From contig CAWJRN010000003.1 in NCBI GenBank assembly GCA_963845265.1, forward strand, positions 310,001 through 374,000: 64,000 nucleotides of DNA, in the 5' to 3' direction. The notes under the pieces were generated by a model. The model did no database searches, had not been told where the DNA came from, and was given only the letters and a program-made list of their open reading frames with translations. Origin of the DNA: DYRB01 sp963845265. Lineage in GTDB: Bacteria; Pseudomonadota; Gammaproteobacteria; Chromatiales; Chromatiaceae. Positions 17,623 through 27,111 of the stretch are shown piece after piece (within the stretch, counting starts at the first letter, position 1; every line of letters starts with the position of its first letter). The translations under genes and the position numbers were made by a program.

Positions 17623-18110
17623 TCACGCCAGCAGCAGAGAAGACGCTAAGGACAGTAGGCCTGCCATGCGTATCTGCATGAACTTCTGCTGGACTTCGTC
17701 GGTCCGCATGTCAATGCCGATGAGATACTCACCCGTGCTGGCTTCCAGCGGGGAATAGCCCGAGAGGAAATAGCCCCAGCGGTCGTGCGTAATCTCGTCA
17801 TCCACGGACGGACGCGTGAACCCCTCCAGCAGCGATGGTATGCGCTGCGGATACACCTCGCCAGGCAGCGCTGGGTCATCAGGGTCCGAGTCCAGCACGA
17901 ACTGAACCTCGTCCCCTTGTTTGCGCATGATGTAGACGAACGTGATATCCGGGTTAGCCGCAACGAATTCCCGGAGCGTACGCACGTATTCTTGATAAAT
18001 CGGAGCATCGACGTCCGCCGCAGAGCGGAACTGATCCAAGTTGTGGATCTGGAGACCTTGACTGATCAGGGCCGCGCTGTTCTGCAGGCGGGACTTCAAG
18101 GCGGCCATGA
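17623..18110 (-). pseudogene. Truncated sensor protein, extracellular Cache-like domain only
   Basis: The frame encodes LKSRLQNSAALISQGLQI, FVAANPDITFVYIMRKQ and RWGYFLSGYSPLEASTGEYL, which resemble the periplasmic sensing domain of membrane-bound diguanylate cyclases or cyclases with a HAMP domain. It ends with half a membrane segment (RMAGLLSLASSLLLA) and a stop. The first membrane helix and all cytoplasmic output domains are gone. The frame continues upstream to 18342, but that part is not domain-like and contains a dispersed repeat (18224-18240). I read it as the remnant of a deleted receptor gene between lspA and the cysteine synthase gene. Confidence 0.65.
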
Positions 18111-18399
18111 GGCTGTCGACGGCGCTCTCGTGCGGGCAAGGTCGTGGAATCGCTCGTCGCCCGTCGCCCGTCGCCCGTGTGCGGATTATGGCGCGTCTGT
18201 CCCACAGTAGGGACCAGGGCCAATTCTCGCATTGTTGCATTGCTCCGCACGAGGGAGGGGTTGCGAGGCAGCACCCAATGTTGAGCTGAGTTCCTGGGGA
18301 ACCACAACAGCCGCCTGCGGCCCGTCGGGGTTCGTTCTTCACCCTAACCTATAAAATGTCCGGCCGATCTTGCCAGCGGAAGGACAACCTGGAAGGGCC

Positions 18400-19287
18400 A
18401 TGCTGACCGACAACATCCTCGACCTCATCGGTAACACGCCGCTGATCCGTCTCAAGGGCGAGAACATCTTCGCCAAGGCGGAGTTCCTAAACCCGGGTGG
18501 GAGCATCAAGGACCGCATCGCCCTGGCGATGTTGGAGGGGGCAGAGCGGGACGGTCGACTGAAGCCGGGCTCCGTGATCGTGGAACCGACCTCTGGCAAC
18601 ACCGGGATCGGCCTGGCCCTGGTGGGCGCCCTGAAGGGTTACCGGGTGCGGATCTTCATGCCGGAGAACATGAGCGAGGAGCGCAAGCTGCTGATCCGCA
18701 CCCTGGGGGCGGAGCTGATCCTCACCCCTGCCGCCGAGAGCATCGGCGGGGCGGTGAGAAGGGTGCGGCAGATGCAGGCGGAGGACCCGTTGGTGTTCGT
18801 GCCTCAGCAGTTCGAGAACCCGGACAATCCGCGTGTCCATTACGAGGAGACTGCCCACGAGCTGTGGCGTCAGACCAGCGGCGACATCGACTGCTTCGTC
18901 GCCGGGGTGGGCAGCGGCGGCACCTTGCAGGGGGTGGGGCGGTTTCTCAAGGAGCACAAGCCGGGCATCCGCATCGTGGCTGTGGAGCCCAAGAATGTCT
19001 CTGCGCTGCTTGGGCATGAGCCCGGGTTGCACCAAATCCAGGGGATCGGCGACGGCTTCATTCCCGAGATCCTGGACGTCTCCATGGTGGACGAGGTTGT
19101 CGAGATCACCGACGAGCAGGCCATCTCGACAACCCGGGAACTGGGCCGCAAGTACGGCCTGCTGGCGGGTATCTCGTCAGGGGCCAATGTGTACGCGGCG
19201 CGACAGATTGCAGCGAAGACCAAGGGGAATATCGCCACCGTATTGCCGGACCGGGCCGAACGGTATTTCAGTACGGCCTTGCTGTAG
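18400..19287 (+). CDS. cysK: Cysteine synthase (O-acetylserine sulfhydrylase)
   Basis: A 295-residue PLP enzyme that makes cysteine from O-acetylserine and sulfide. The PLP lysine lies in NPGGSIKDRIALAM, the substrate loop is PTSGNTGIGLAL, and the phosphate-binding glycine loop is GVGSGGTLQGV. FENPDNPRVHYEET favours the CysK type, though CysM cannot be excluded. I start it at ATG 18400, preceded by GGAAGGG. Monocistronic as far as can be seen. Confidence 0.88.
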   Translation: MLTDNILDLIGNTPLIRLKGENIFAKAEFLNPGGSIKDRIALAMLEGAERDGRLKPGSVIVEPTSGNTGIGLALVGALKGYRVRIFMPENMSEERKLLIRTLGAELILTPAAESIGGAVRRVRQMQAEDPLVFVPQQFENPDNPRVHYEETAHELWRQTSGDIDCFVAGVGSGGTLQGVGRFLKEHKPGIRIVAVEPKNVSALLGHEPGLHQIQGIGDGFIPEILDVSMVDEVVEITDEQAISTTRELGRKYGLLAGISSGANVYAARQIAAKTKGNIATVLPDRAERYFSTALL

Positions 19288-19601
19288 GCACGCCTTTTCC
19301 GCCGGTCGGCATGCAAGCTTGTAGGGCGCAATAGCGATAGCGTACTTGCCGGTACCTCGACTACCCTGGCGGTGGTTTTGCTTGCGACGCTCCGTGCTGG
19401 TGCGGACACTCCCGGGCTTAGCGCCGGGTACCCTGGTGGTGTAGGGGTTACGGCCGGGAGCTTCCGAGGCACAGGGCGGATAGGTGACCGGCGCGCAAGT
19501 GCGCGTTACGTCCTGCTGGTGAGAGGAATGGGGTCTTCCTTTTTGACTTTCTCTGATGTCAAAAGGGAAGACCTGACGTCAATGCCCTCCGACGTTAACC
19601 A
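19288..19601. repeat. Intergenic stretch with a 15-bp inverted repeat
   Basis: Between the convergent cysK and glgA genes, 19533-19547 and 19558-19572 form a 15-base inverted repeat (GTCTTCCTTTTTGAC / GTCAAAAGGGAAGAC, one mismatch) with a 10-base loop. It may be a bidirectional transcription stop, although no T-run follows. The part at 19318-19345 (GTAGGGCGCAATAGCGATAG) resembles common dispersed intergenic repeats. No gene is seen. Confidence 0.5.
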
Positions 19602-21758
19602 TCACTTGTTGCGGATGTAATCGTAGATGTTGAGATAGTCCTGACCTGGGACGTTCCAGGAGTAGTCCGTGCGCATGGCGTTCTTAATCAGCTCCCGGAA
19701 GTGATCGGGGTGGTTGAAGTAGCAGGCGATGGCTCGCCCCAGGGCCGACTCCAGGCCCGGATGATCGTAGTCCTGGAAGACATAGCCGTTGCGCTCGTGC
19801 AGGGGGCGCTCGGAGTGATCCTTGTCGAAGACGGTGTCCGCCAAGCCGCCTACGGAACGTACCACGGGGATGGTCCCGTAGCGCAGCGAGATGAGCTGGG
19901 TGAGGCCGCAGGGCTCGAAGCGGCTGGGCACCAGCATGATGTCCGAGCCGGCGTAGATCAGGTGCGAAAGTTCCTCGTCGAACCCGATCTCCAGATGACA
20001 GTCGGGGCTGTCGTTGAGCATGTGCTTGAGGCCCCAGAAGTCCTCGTTGATGCGCGGGTCCGGGCTGGAGCCGAGCAGCACGAACTGAGCGCCGCGTTCA
20101 AGCGAGTAGAAGATGGCATGCCGCAGCAGATCCAGGCCCTTCTGCGGGTCGAGCCGGCCGATGAAGGCGACGATGGGCTTGTCGTTGTCCGCCAACATGA
20201 GCCGCTGGCGCAGGGCCCGCTTGTTGCCGTACTTGCCGTCGATGGTCTCCGCCCCGTAGCGCTCCGGCAGGAGGTGGTCGACCTCCGGGTTCCAGACGTC
20301 ATAGTCGATGCCGTTGACCACCCCGCCGTACTTCATGTGATGGGTGTGCAGGGTTGGCTCGAGCCCGAAGCCCTGGCCCTGGTCCTTGGTCTCGAAGGCG
20401 TAGCGGGGCGAGACGGTGGTGACGAAGTTGGAATAGACCACGCCACCCTTGAGCAGGTTGAGGGCGTTGACATAGCGGTTGTCGCGCAGCCGGTGGTAAT
20501 CCAGGAAACGCTCCGGCTGGTTCAGCCCGGTGGCGGCCAGCACATCGGTGCCGGTGATGCCCTGGTGGGCGAAGTTGTGGATGGTCAGGCAGACCCGCGG
20601 GTGCCCCATGCCCAAGCCTTGGAACATCTCGAACAGGAGCACCGGGACCAGCGCCGTCTGCCAATCGTGGCAGTGAATGATGTCCGGGTGCTTGCCGGCC
20701 TTCCAGAGAAACTCCACGGCCGCCCGTGAGAAAAAGGCGAAGCGCAGGATGTCGTCTTTGAAGCCGTAGACGGCGCCGCGGTTGAAGAAGTTGTCCTGCG
20801 AGTGCGGCTCGATGAAGAAGCACTTGCGATCATGGACATAGCCGAAGAAGACGGTGCAATGGATGGCCCCCCCGTACCAGGGCACCCAGAGGTCCTTGTA
20901 GACCTCATGCATCTCGAAGATGTGGTCGTAGCGCAGGTTGTCGTACTTGGGCAGGATGATCTCGACGTGATTGCCGCGGATGGCCAACTCACGGCTCAGG
21001 CCGAAGACCACGTCCGCCAGCCCACCGACCTTGGCGATGGGGGCCATCTCCGGGGTGATCTGGACGATGTACAGGCTCGGACGGTGGTGCTCCGGGGCAG
21101 GTGAGGGCTCATGGTAGACCACGGGCTCCGGCTCCGGCTGGGCCGGCGGCTCCGCTTCCGGCTCTGGCTCTGGCTCGAAGACCGGCGGCTGGGTCTGTGG
21201 CACGGGTTCAGGCTCGACCGGGACCCCGGTCGCGGCGAGTTCTGCCGCGGTGGTCCCGGGCGGGGACTTCGCGGGTTCGGGCCTGGTTGGTTCGGCAGTC
21301 GGTTGGGGAACGCTTCCCTGAGCCGACGCCACCGGCTGCTGTGGCCTTGGCGCCTCGGCCGCGGGCTGGGGCTCGGCGCTTGCTCTAGGGGGCGCCACAG
21401 GCGGCACCGTGGCCGAGGTGGCGGGCTGGGGCGCAGCGCTGCGGGTGGCTGGGGGCGGGGCCATTGGCGGTTTGGGCGGTGTTGCCGACTGTTGGGCCTC
21501 GGGCGGTGGCGTCGGTACCGACGCAGCTGCGGGCACCTCAGCCTTAGTCGGTGCCTTAGGCGGAGTTGGGGCTGGTTTACCGCTGGTCACTGCCGGCGGC
21601 GTCGCCTGCGGTGGGCTGCCGGTCGGTTGTGCCGCAGCCGGCTTGGCTGCATCCGGCTGGGCGGGGTTAGGTGCCGGCTTGCCCGCCCTTGGGTTGGCTG
21701 GGCGCCCGGCCTGGGGGCGTCCGGGTCTGCGTGTGGTTCCTGAGGGTTTCTTCGCCAT
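19602..21758 (-). CDS. glgA: Glycogen synthase with long Pro/Ala-rich N-terminal extension
   Basis: A GT5 glycosyltransferase that adds glucose from ADP-glucose to growing glycogen. The catalytic part begins about residue 225 with LYIVQITPEMAPIAKVGG, carrying the KxGG substrate motif, and includes IGRLDPQKGLDLLRHA and PSRFEPCGLTQLISLRYG. Before it lies about 225 residues dominated by Pro, Ala, Lys and later Glu, low-complexity and probably disordered; ordinary bacterial GlgA proteins (about 480 residues) lack this. I use the ATG at 21758 (MAKKPSG), preceded by AAGG; an ATG at 21788 is possible. It lies about 100 bases downstream of glgB, probably in the same transcript. Confidence 0.92.
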   Translation of the reverse strand: MAKKPSGTTRRPGRPQAGRPANPRAGKPAPNPAQPDAAKPAAAQPTGSPPQATPPAVTSGKPAPTPPKAPTKAEVPAAASVPTPPPEAQQSATPPKPPMAPPPATRSAAPQPATSATVPPVAPPRASAEPQPAAEAPRPQQPVASAQGSVPQPTAEPTRPEPAKSPPGTTAAELAATGVPVEPEPVPQTQPPVFEPEPEPEAEPPAQPEPEPVVYHEPSPAPEHHRPSLYIVQITPEMAPIAKVGGLADVVFGLSRELAIRGNHVEIILPKYDNLRYDHIFEMHEVYKDLWVPWYGGAIHCTVFFGYVHDRKCFFIEPHSQDNFFNRGAVYGFKDDILRFAFFSRAAVEFLWKAGKHPDIIHCHDWQTALVPVLLFEMFQGLGMGHPRVCLTIHNFAHQGITGTDVLAATGLNQPERFLDYHRLRDNRYVNALNLLKGGVVYSNFVTTVSPRYAFETKDQGQGFGLEPTLHTHHMKYGGVVNGIDYDVWNPEVDHLLPERYGAETIDGKYGNKRALRQRLMLADNDKPIVAFIGRLDPQKGLDLLRHAIFYSLERGAQFVLLGSSPDPRINEDFWGLKHMLNDSPDCHLEIGFDEELSHLIYAGSDIMLVPSRFEPCGLTQLISLRYGTIPVVRSVGGLADTVFDKDHSERPLHERNGYVFQDYDHPGLESALGRAIACYFNHPDHFRELIKNAMRTDYSWNVPGQDYLNIYDYIRNK

Positions 21759-21859
21759 CGTGTATGCCTTGACTCTCGCCTGGTGCATCCCCAGCCCCGG
21801 TGGGGCTGGATGCGGCGACGGGTGTGGAAAAGGTGCCGATTCGAGACGCGCCAGTAGGT

Positions 21860-24124
21860 CTAGCTCGCTTGGCTCTTGGTTGGGCCGATCTCTCCCTTCT
21901 CAGTGCCGGACGCCTTGGAACGGGTGCTGGACTTGGGTTCCGGCTTCGGGTTCTGCGCCAGGCGCAGCACGATTCCCGCCAATGGGGGTAGCGTGATCGA
22001 CAGGGAGTGCGGGCGGTCCATCCAAGGGACCTCCTGGGTCTCCAGTAACCCGGCGGCATTTCCGACACCGCTGCCGCCGTACTCGGTGGAATCGGAGTTG
22101 AAAATCTCCTGGTAGCGCCCGGCCTCGGGCACTCCGATGCGGTAGTTCTCCCGCGGCACCGGGGTGAAGTTGAGGGCCACGACCACGAACCCATCCTCAT
22201 CCTTGCGCAGAAAGATCAGGACCGAATTTTGGGCATCCCGGCAGTCGATCCAGTCGAACCCCTGCCACTCGAAATCGATCCGGTGCAGGGCAGGGTGGCT
22301 GCGGTAGAGGTTGTTGAGGTCCCGTACCATGCGCTGCACGCCCTGTTGGTTCGGGTAGTCCAGTACGTACCAATCCAGTACGTCATCGCCGTTCCACTCG
22401 TCGCCCTGGCCGAACTCGCACCCCATGAACAGCAGCTTCTTACCCGGGTGGGTGAACATATAGGTGTAGATGAGGCGCAGGTTGGCGAACTGCTGCCACT
22501 CATCCCCCGGCATCTTGTAGAGCATCGAGCGCTTGCCATGGGTGATCTCGTCATGGGAGAAGGGCAGCAGGAAGTTCTCCGTGAAGGCGTAGAGCATGCT
22601 GAAGGTCAGCGCGTCCTGGTGATACTGGCGGTGGATGGGCTCCTCTGCGATGTAGTGCAGGGTGTCGTTCATCCAGCCCATGTTCCACTTGAGATCGAAA
22701 CCAAGCCCGCCGACGTAGGTCGGTTTGGTGACCTGGGGCCAGGACGTGGACTCCTCGGCCATGATGAGGGTACCCGGGACTTGGTCGTGGGTGATCTCGT
22801 TGAGTTCGCGCAGGAAGTCGATGGCCTCCAGGTTCTCGCGCCCGCCGTAGCGGTTGGGGATCCACTCGCCGGCCTCGCGGGAATAGTCCAGATAGAGCAT
22901 GGAGGCGACCGCATCCACACGCAGCCCGTCGATGTGGTACTCATCGAGCCAGAATAGGGCGCTGGACATCAGGAAGGTCTTCACCTCCAGGCGCCCGAAA
23001 TTGTAGATCAGGGTCGACCAGTCGCGATGCTCGCCCAGGCGCGGGTCCTCGTGCTCGTAGAGGGCGGTGCCGTCAAAGCGGGCCAGCCCATGGGCGTCCT
23101 TGGGGAAGTGCGCCGGGACCCAATCGAGGATCACGCCGAGCCCATTGGCGTGACAGTGATCGACGAACCAGCGGAAGTCGTCCGGGCTGCCGAAGCGGCT
23201 GGTCGGGGCGAAGTAGCCAGTGGCCTGATAACCCCAGGACTTGTCGTAGGGGTGCTCGGTGATGGGCATCAGTTCGATGTGGGTGAAGCCCAGGTCCTTC
23301 GCGTAGGCGACCAGGCGCGCGCCGATGTCGCGGTAATTGAGGAACTCGCCCTCGGGCCCGCGCTGCCAGGTGCCCAGGTGGACCTCGTAGATCGACATGG
23401 CGCTGTGCTGCCAGTCCTGCGTCTCCCGGGCCTTCAACCAGGCCGCATCGGACCAATCGAACCCCGTCGGGGGCTCGACGATGGAGGCGGTCTTGGGTCG
23501 CTCCTCGAAGCGCTGACCATAGGGGTCGGACTTGAGGAAGACCGCACCACCCAAGCCGCGGACCTCGTATTTGTAAAGGATTCCGGGGGCCAGGTCGGGG
23601 ATGAACAACTCCCACACCCCGTTGCCATGGACCCGCATGGGGTGGGAACGCCCGTCCCACCGGTTGAACTCGCCCACCACGCTGACGCGCTCGGCATTCG
23701 GTGCCCAGACCGCGAAGAGCACCCCGGCTACCCCATCCGTCTCGTGGACCCGCGCACCGAGCAGCCGATAGGCATGCCAATGGCGGCCCTCGCCGAACAG
23801 GTGCATGTCGAAGTCCGGGCACTGGGGGGGATAGCAATAGGGGTCGTGTGCGATGTGATCGAGATGGGTGTCATCGCGCCAGATCAGGCGATAGCGCTCC
23901 GGGACCTCGGTGGCGGCGCCCCGCCACTCGAAGATCCCGGTGCCCGGGAGTCGCTGCATGGCGTGGTCGCCCTCGGCGATGGTCACCGACTCGGCGTGGG
24001 GGAGATAGGTGCGGACCAGGGCCTCCCCGTCGGTGACGTGACGACCGAGAATCCCGAAGGGGTCGCGGTGCCGTCCTTGGACCAATTGCTGCAGGTCTGG
24101 AGTCAGGTCGGGGGTCGTGCTCAT
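21860..24124 (-). CDS. glgB: 1,4-alpha-glucan branching enzyme
   Basis: A 754-residue GH13 enzyme that introduces alpha-1,6 branches in glycogen. After two N-terminal beta-sandwich domains the barrel carries DGLRVDAVASMLYLDYS with the nucleophile aspartate, IMAEEST with the acid/base glutamate and LPFSHDEITHGKRSM with the third carboxylate. The C-terminus has an extra charged tail (SSTRSKASGTEKGEIG). I choose the ATG at 24124, which has GAGG nine bases upstream; another ATG lies at 24139. With glgA it forms a two-gene glycogen unit. Confidence 0.95.
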   Translation of the reverse strand: MSTTPDLTPDLQQLVQGRHRDPFGILGRHVTDGEALVRTYLPHAESVTIAEGDHAMQRLPGTGIFEWRGAATEVPERYRLIWRDDTHLDHIAHDPYCYPPQCPDFDMHLFGEGRHWHAYRLLGARVHETDGVAGVLFAVWAPNAERVSVVGEFNRWDGRSHPMRVHGNGVWELFIPDLAPGILYKYEVRGLGGAVFLKSDPYGQRFEERPKTASIVEPPTGFDWSDAAWLKARETQDWQHSAMSIYEVHLGTWQRGPEGEFLNYRDIGARLVAYAKDLGFTHIELMPITEHPYDKSWGYQATGYFAPTSRFGSPDDFRWFVDHCHANGLGVILDWVPAHFPKDAHGLARFDGTALYEHEDPRLGEHRDWSTLIYNFGRLEVKTFLMSSALFWLDEYHIDGLRVDAVASMLYLDYSREAGEWIPNRYGGRENLEAIDFLRELNEITHDQVPGTLIMAEESTSWPQVTKPTYVGGLGFDLKWNMGWMNDTLHYIAEEPIHRQYHQDALTFSMLYAFTENFLLPFSHDEITHGKRSMLYKMPGDEWQQFANLRLIYTYMFTHPGKKLLFMGCEFGQGDEWNGDDVLDWYVLDYPNQQGVQRMVRDLNNLYRSHPALHRIDFEWQGFDWIDCRDAQNSVLIFLRKDEDGFVVVALNFTPVPRENYRIGVPEAGRYQEIFNSDSTEYGGSGVGNAAGLLETQEVPWMDRPHSLSITLPPLAGIVLRLAQNPKPEPKSSTRSKASGTEKGEIGPTKSQAS

Positions 24125-24364
24125 CCGTTGGTACCTCATTCCCGTGGTGGTTCAGCCATAGGGCATGTCTTGCACACCCCATGATCACACAAAATCCTAG
24201 AAAAGGCGCGGTGTTGCCTGCCGAAATGGTGCTTGCGGCCCTCGGCTTAGTTGATTTCTGGGCGATGAAACTAGCTCTTGATTATGGGTTTGGATAGACT
24301 TCCTAGCGTATCGCATCATCTTTAAGAGTTGCGGCCCGGATGCGGGCCTGGAGGAGCTTCAGCC

Positions 24365-24985
24365 ATGACCCACGATTTGCGCGACGCTGCCCATCCGGCC
24401 TCGGGGTTTGCTCGCCCCCATCGCCGCCGCCTGGGACACCCGGGCGCATTGCCGCCCATTGGGCTGCTGTTTGGCGGCGTCCTGGGCCCGGTGCTCGGTC
24501 TGGTTCTCGCCCTGGGCGGGTGTGCGACGCCCAAACCCCCGGACCTCCCACCCCTGGCCGCCGACCAAGTCGTGGTGAAGAAGTCCGAACGGAAGATGCA
24601 ACTCCTCAAAGCCGGTCAGGTGGTACGCGAGTACCATGTCAATCTGGGTGATAACCCATACGGCCACAAGGTCATGCAAGGTGACGAGCGTACCCCAGAG
24701 GGGGAATACCTGCTGGATTGGCGCAACCCCCGCAGCCTCTATTACAAGTCCATCCACGTATCTTATCCGAACAGCGAAGATCGCTATGTGGCCCAGGCCA
24801 AGGGGGTCGACCCGGGTGGCATGATCATGATCCACGGTCGTCCCAACTATATCGACTCCCCACGCATCCTTGCCGAATACGACAATCGGGACTGGACCAA
24901 CGGCTGTATCGCCGTGAAGAACGCGGAGATGGACGAGATCTGGATCGCGGTGCGCGACGGGACTCCGATCCGCATTCTGCCCTGA
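24365..24985 (+). CDS. L,D-transpeptidase (YkuD) lipoprotein
   Basis: A 206-residue protein with an unusually long 46-residue leader ending in a lipobox (LVLALGGCATP), so it should be anchored in a membrane as a lipoprotein. The rest is a YkuD domain: VVVKKSERKMQLLKAG begins it, and the active site is MIHGRPNY followed by DWTNGCIAVKN with the catalytic cysteine. Such enzymes make 3-3 cross-links in peptidoglycan or attach proteins to it. The usual SHGC is TNGC here, which is within family variation. GGAGGAG lies eight bases before the ATG. Divergent from glgB. Confidence 0.88.
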   Translation: MTHDLRDAAHPASGFARPHRRRLGHPGALPPIGLLFGGVLGPVLGLVLALGGCATPKPPDLPPLAADQVVVKKSERKMQLLKAGQVVREYHVNLGDNPYGHKVMQGDERTPEGEYLLDWRNPRSLYYKSIHVSYPNSEDRYVAQAKGVDPGGMIMIHGRPNYIDSPRILAEYDNRDWTNGCIAVKNAEMDEIWIAVRDGTPIRILP

Positions 24986-25066
24986 AGCTGATGCGTATTG
25001 AGTTCCCCGCCGGTCGGGCGCGTTGGCTCAAGCTGCTCGGCCCGGTTGAAGCGCCGGGAGATCGAC

Positions 25067-25565
25067 ATGACCACCTCCGTGGTCCCAAACCCTGAGCGCG
25101 AGGACTGGGCGCCCCTGGCCGGGATTCTCGACAAGGCCCTGGTCGCCATCTCCGAGCCTGAGCGCAACGCCATCTACCGCAAGTGGTTGCCGGTGCGCTA
25201 TGAGCCGGTACTCGATTACACCCAGCTCTGGTATGCGCTGGCCAGCTTTGTTTCGGTCTTCCTGGCATTGTTGGTCTGGATCCGCAAGCTGTTGCGGGCG
25301 ATTGACCTGCGCGAGGCCAGGGAGGCTGAGTTGCGCGCGAGCGAGGAACGCTTCCATCGTGCCATCCAGAACTCGCCACTGCCCATCCTGCTCCATGCCG
25401 AGGGTGGGGCCGTCCTCCTGATCAGCGACGCCTGGTGCGACATCACCGGTTATGGCCGCGAGGAGGTGGCTACGGTGGGCGACTGGGCGGAATTGGCCTA
25501 TTGGGGAGTGGAAGGCACCCGTTCAGGATGGCATCGACAGGCTCTATCCTCAGGTCACCAGTCGA
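25067..25565 (+). pseudogene. Remnant of a membrane sensor with PAS domain
   Basis: What remains is the last 35 residues of a periplasmic solute-binding sensor domain (LDKALVAISEPERNAIYRKW), one membrane helix (LWYALASFVSVFLALLVWI), a short coiled linker (EAREAELRASEERF) and the first half of a PAS domain (FHRAIQNSPLPILLHAEG). At about 25511 an extra T shifts the frame: removing it restores YGEWKAPVQDGIDRLYPQV. The sequence then breaks off into a transposase remnant. The original was probably a hybrid histidine kinase or diguanylate cyclase; the output domain is lost. Confidence 0.7.
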
Positions 25566-25734
25566 GGTAGGCGAGGCCGATGCCAGGATCGCGGCCATTG
25601 AGCCGGAGCTTGCGGCCCTGACGACGGCCATCCTGGGCTTGCCCAGGACCCGTGCGATATAGGCGATACCGCCCAGACCGATCGTCAGCGCTTCGATACC
25701 CGCGTAGCGGCGCCGATGGTCTTCTGATCCCTCG
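25566..25734 (-). mobile_element. Transposase remnant, possibly ISAzo13 type
   Basis: Reading the minus strand gives HRRRYAGIEALTIGLGGI followed by AYIARVLGK, a segment that resembles the N-terminal helix-turn-helix of ISAzo13-like transposases (R-R-AALEA-LG-GGI--VARVLG). Only about 50 codons remain. It abuts the broken sensor gene and may have caused its truncation. Family assignment is from memory and tentative. Confidence 0.35.
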
Positions 25735-26277
25735 CTAGCCTTGGATATTCGGCGGGTCTAGGTCTTCAGGCTGCGGGTGTAGGTGTTCAGCCGCCTTGCC
25801 GAGCCAGTTGTCGATGAGTTGGACGTGCTCTGCCTCTTCCGCGGCCATCTCGGTGGCAAGCTTGCGTACCTGGGGATCGGGGCAGTCTTTCGCGACCCAG
25901 GCATAGAAGTCCCGGCTGCGCGTCTCGTTCAGTTGCGCAACCTCCAGGGCCTCGATGGCCGTCATCATGTAGCCGATGCGGCTTTGACCGCAGTCTATCT
26001 CCGGGCTGCCGGGACAGTGCCACTTGAAGTCCCAGGGTGGGATCTGGGGTAGTTGTATCCCGGCTGCGCGCCTCTGTACCTCTTGGGCGTGATCCTCGCT
26101 CATGGCCGCCATGCGGCGGAAGAGCTCGGCTACCTTGATGTTGTTGTGGGCCTCCATGCTCTGCGCCAGCTCTTCGTACCGTTCGACGGATTCATGTTCC
26201 AGTTCCAGGGCATGGACCAGGAACTCCCCGATCGAGACGATGGGGGCTGTCGCCCGAGCGTTGGTTGCAGTGCTCAT
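25735..26277 (-). CDS. Ferritin-like diiron protein coupled to korAB
   Basis: A 180-residue, mostly helical protein. HALELEHESVERYEELAQ, MSEDHAQEVQRRA, QLNETRSRDFYAW and MAAEEAEHVQLIDNW carry the Glu and ExxH residues expected of a ferritin-like four-helix diiron site, as in rubrerythrin, but there is no rubredoxin domain. A central CPGSPEIDCGQ segment adds two cysteines. Its ATG overlaps the korB stop (ATGA), so it is made together with the oxidoreductase. It may detoxify O2 or peroxide or handle iron for the ferredoxin-dependent enzyme; that is inference from context. Confidence 0.75.
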   Translation of the reverse strand: MSTATNARATAPIVSIGEFLVHALELEHESVERYEELAQSMEAHNNIKVAELFRRMAAMSEDHAQEVQRRAAGIQLPQIPPWDFKWHCPGSPEIDCGQSRIGYMMTAIEALEVAQLNETRSRDFYAWVAKDCPDPQVRKLATEMAAEEAEHVQLIDNWLGKAAEHLHPQPEDLDPPNIQG

Positions 26278-27110
26278 GGTAGGAACTCCGCTTCGATCTC
26301 CGGGAGGGTCGTAGGGGTCCCGGGCTGGGGTTGCCAGACGGGCTGTTGGTGAGCATAGAGCAATCCCAGGGCCATGCCATCGTCGAGTTGGATGAGGCGG
26401 GCTGCCTCGGCAGGGTCATGGGTGGTTGCCGACTCGCAGTCATGGACCTGATGCTTCCACTCCTTTTGCTCCGGCCGGAAGGTCTGACAGGGGCTCAGGA
26501 CCTGGACGAAGGCGAACCCGGGGTGGCGGATGGCCTCCACCAGCATGTGGGTGATACCTGCTGGGTCGCCGGCGAAACCGCGGGCGATGAAGCTGGCGCC
26601 GGAGGCTAGGGCGATAGCCGCCGGTTGGAAGCGGGCCACCCCGGTGCCATGGGGCGTGAGCTTGCTGTGGACCCAGTCCGGCTTGGTGGTGGGGGACGCT
26701 TGCCCCTTGGTCATGCCGTAGACCTCGTTGTCCATGACGATGTAGGTCAGGTCCATGTTGCGCCGACAGGCGTGCATGAAGTGATTGCCGCCGATGGAGA
26801 ACCCATCGCCGTCGCCGCCGGTCACCAGGACGGTGAGGTCGGGCCTGGCGGCCTTGAGCCCGGAGGCGATGGGTAGGGCCCGACCGTGAATGCCGTGGAA
26901 GCCGTAGGCGTCCAGGTAGGCCGGTACCCGCGACGAACAGCCGATACCGGAGACGACGGCGACCTCTTCCTTGGGCAGGTGTAGATAGGCCAGGGCCTTG
27001 GTGATGGCGGAGAGCACGGCGAAGTGACCGCAGCCGGGGCACCAGATGGGGCTCAGGTTGGATTTGTAGTCCTTGGCGCGCAGGGTGGGGACGACAGTGG
27101 CTGCGTCCAT
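26274..27110 (-). CDS. korB: 2-oxoacid:ferredoxin oxidoreductase, beta subunit
   Basis: A 278-residue thiamine-diphosphate subunit starting at ATG 27110, one base after the korA stop. NLSPIWCPGCGHFAVLSA is the N-terminal cysteine motif, and VTGGDGDGFSIGGNHFMHA plus VMDNEVYGMTKGQASPT form the TPP/Mg site. With KorA it oxidises a 2-oxoacid (2-oxoglutarate is the usual assignment of this subgroup) to acyl-CoA while reducing ferredoxin, or runs in reverse. The substrate is not proven by sequence. Confidence 0.9.
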   Translation of the reverse strand: MDAATVVPTLRAKDYKSNLSPIWCPGCGHFAVLSAITKALAYLHLPKEEVAVVSGIGCSSRVPAYLDAYGFHGIHGRALPIASGLKAARPDLTVLVTGGDGDGFSIGGNHFMHACRRNMDLTYIVMDNEVYGMTKGQASPTTKPDWVHSKLTPHGTGVARFQPAAIALASGASFIARGFAGDPAGITHMLVEAIRHPGFAFVQVLSPCQTFRPEQKEWKHQVHDCESATTHDPAEAARLIQLDDGMALGLLYAHQQPVWQPQPGTPTTLPEIEAEFLP

Positions 27111-27111
27111 C

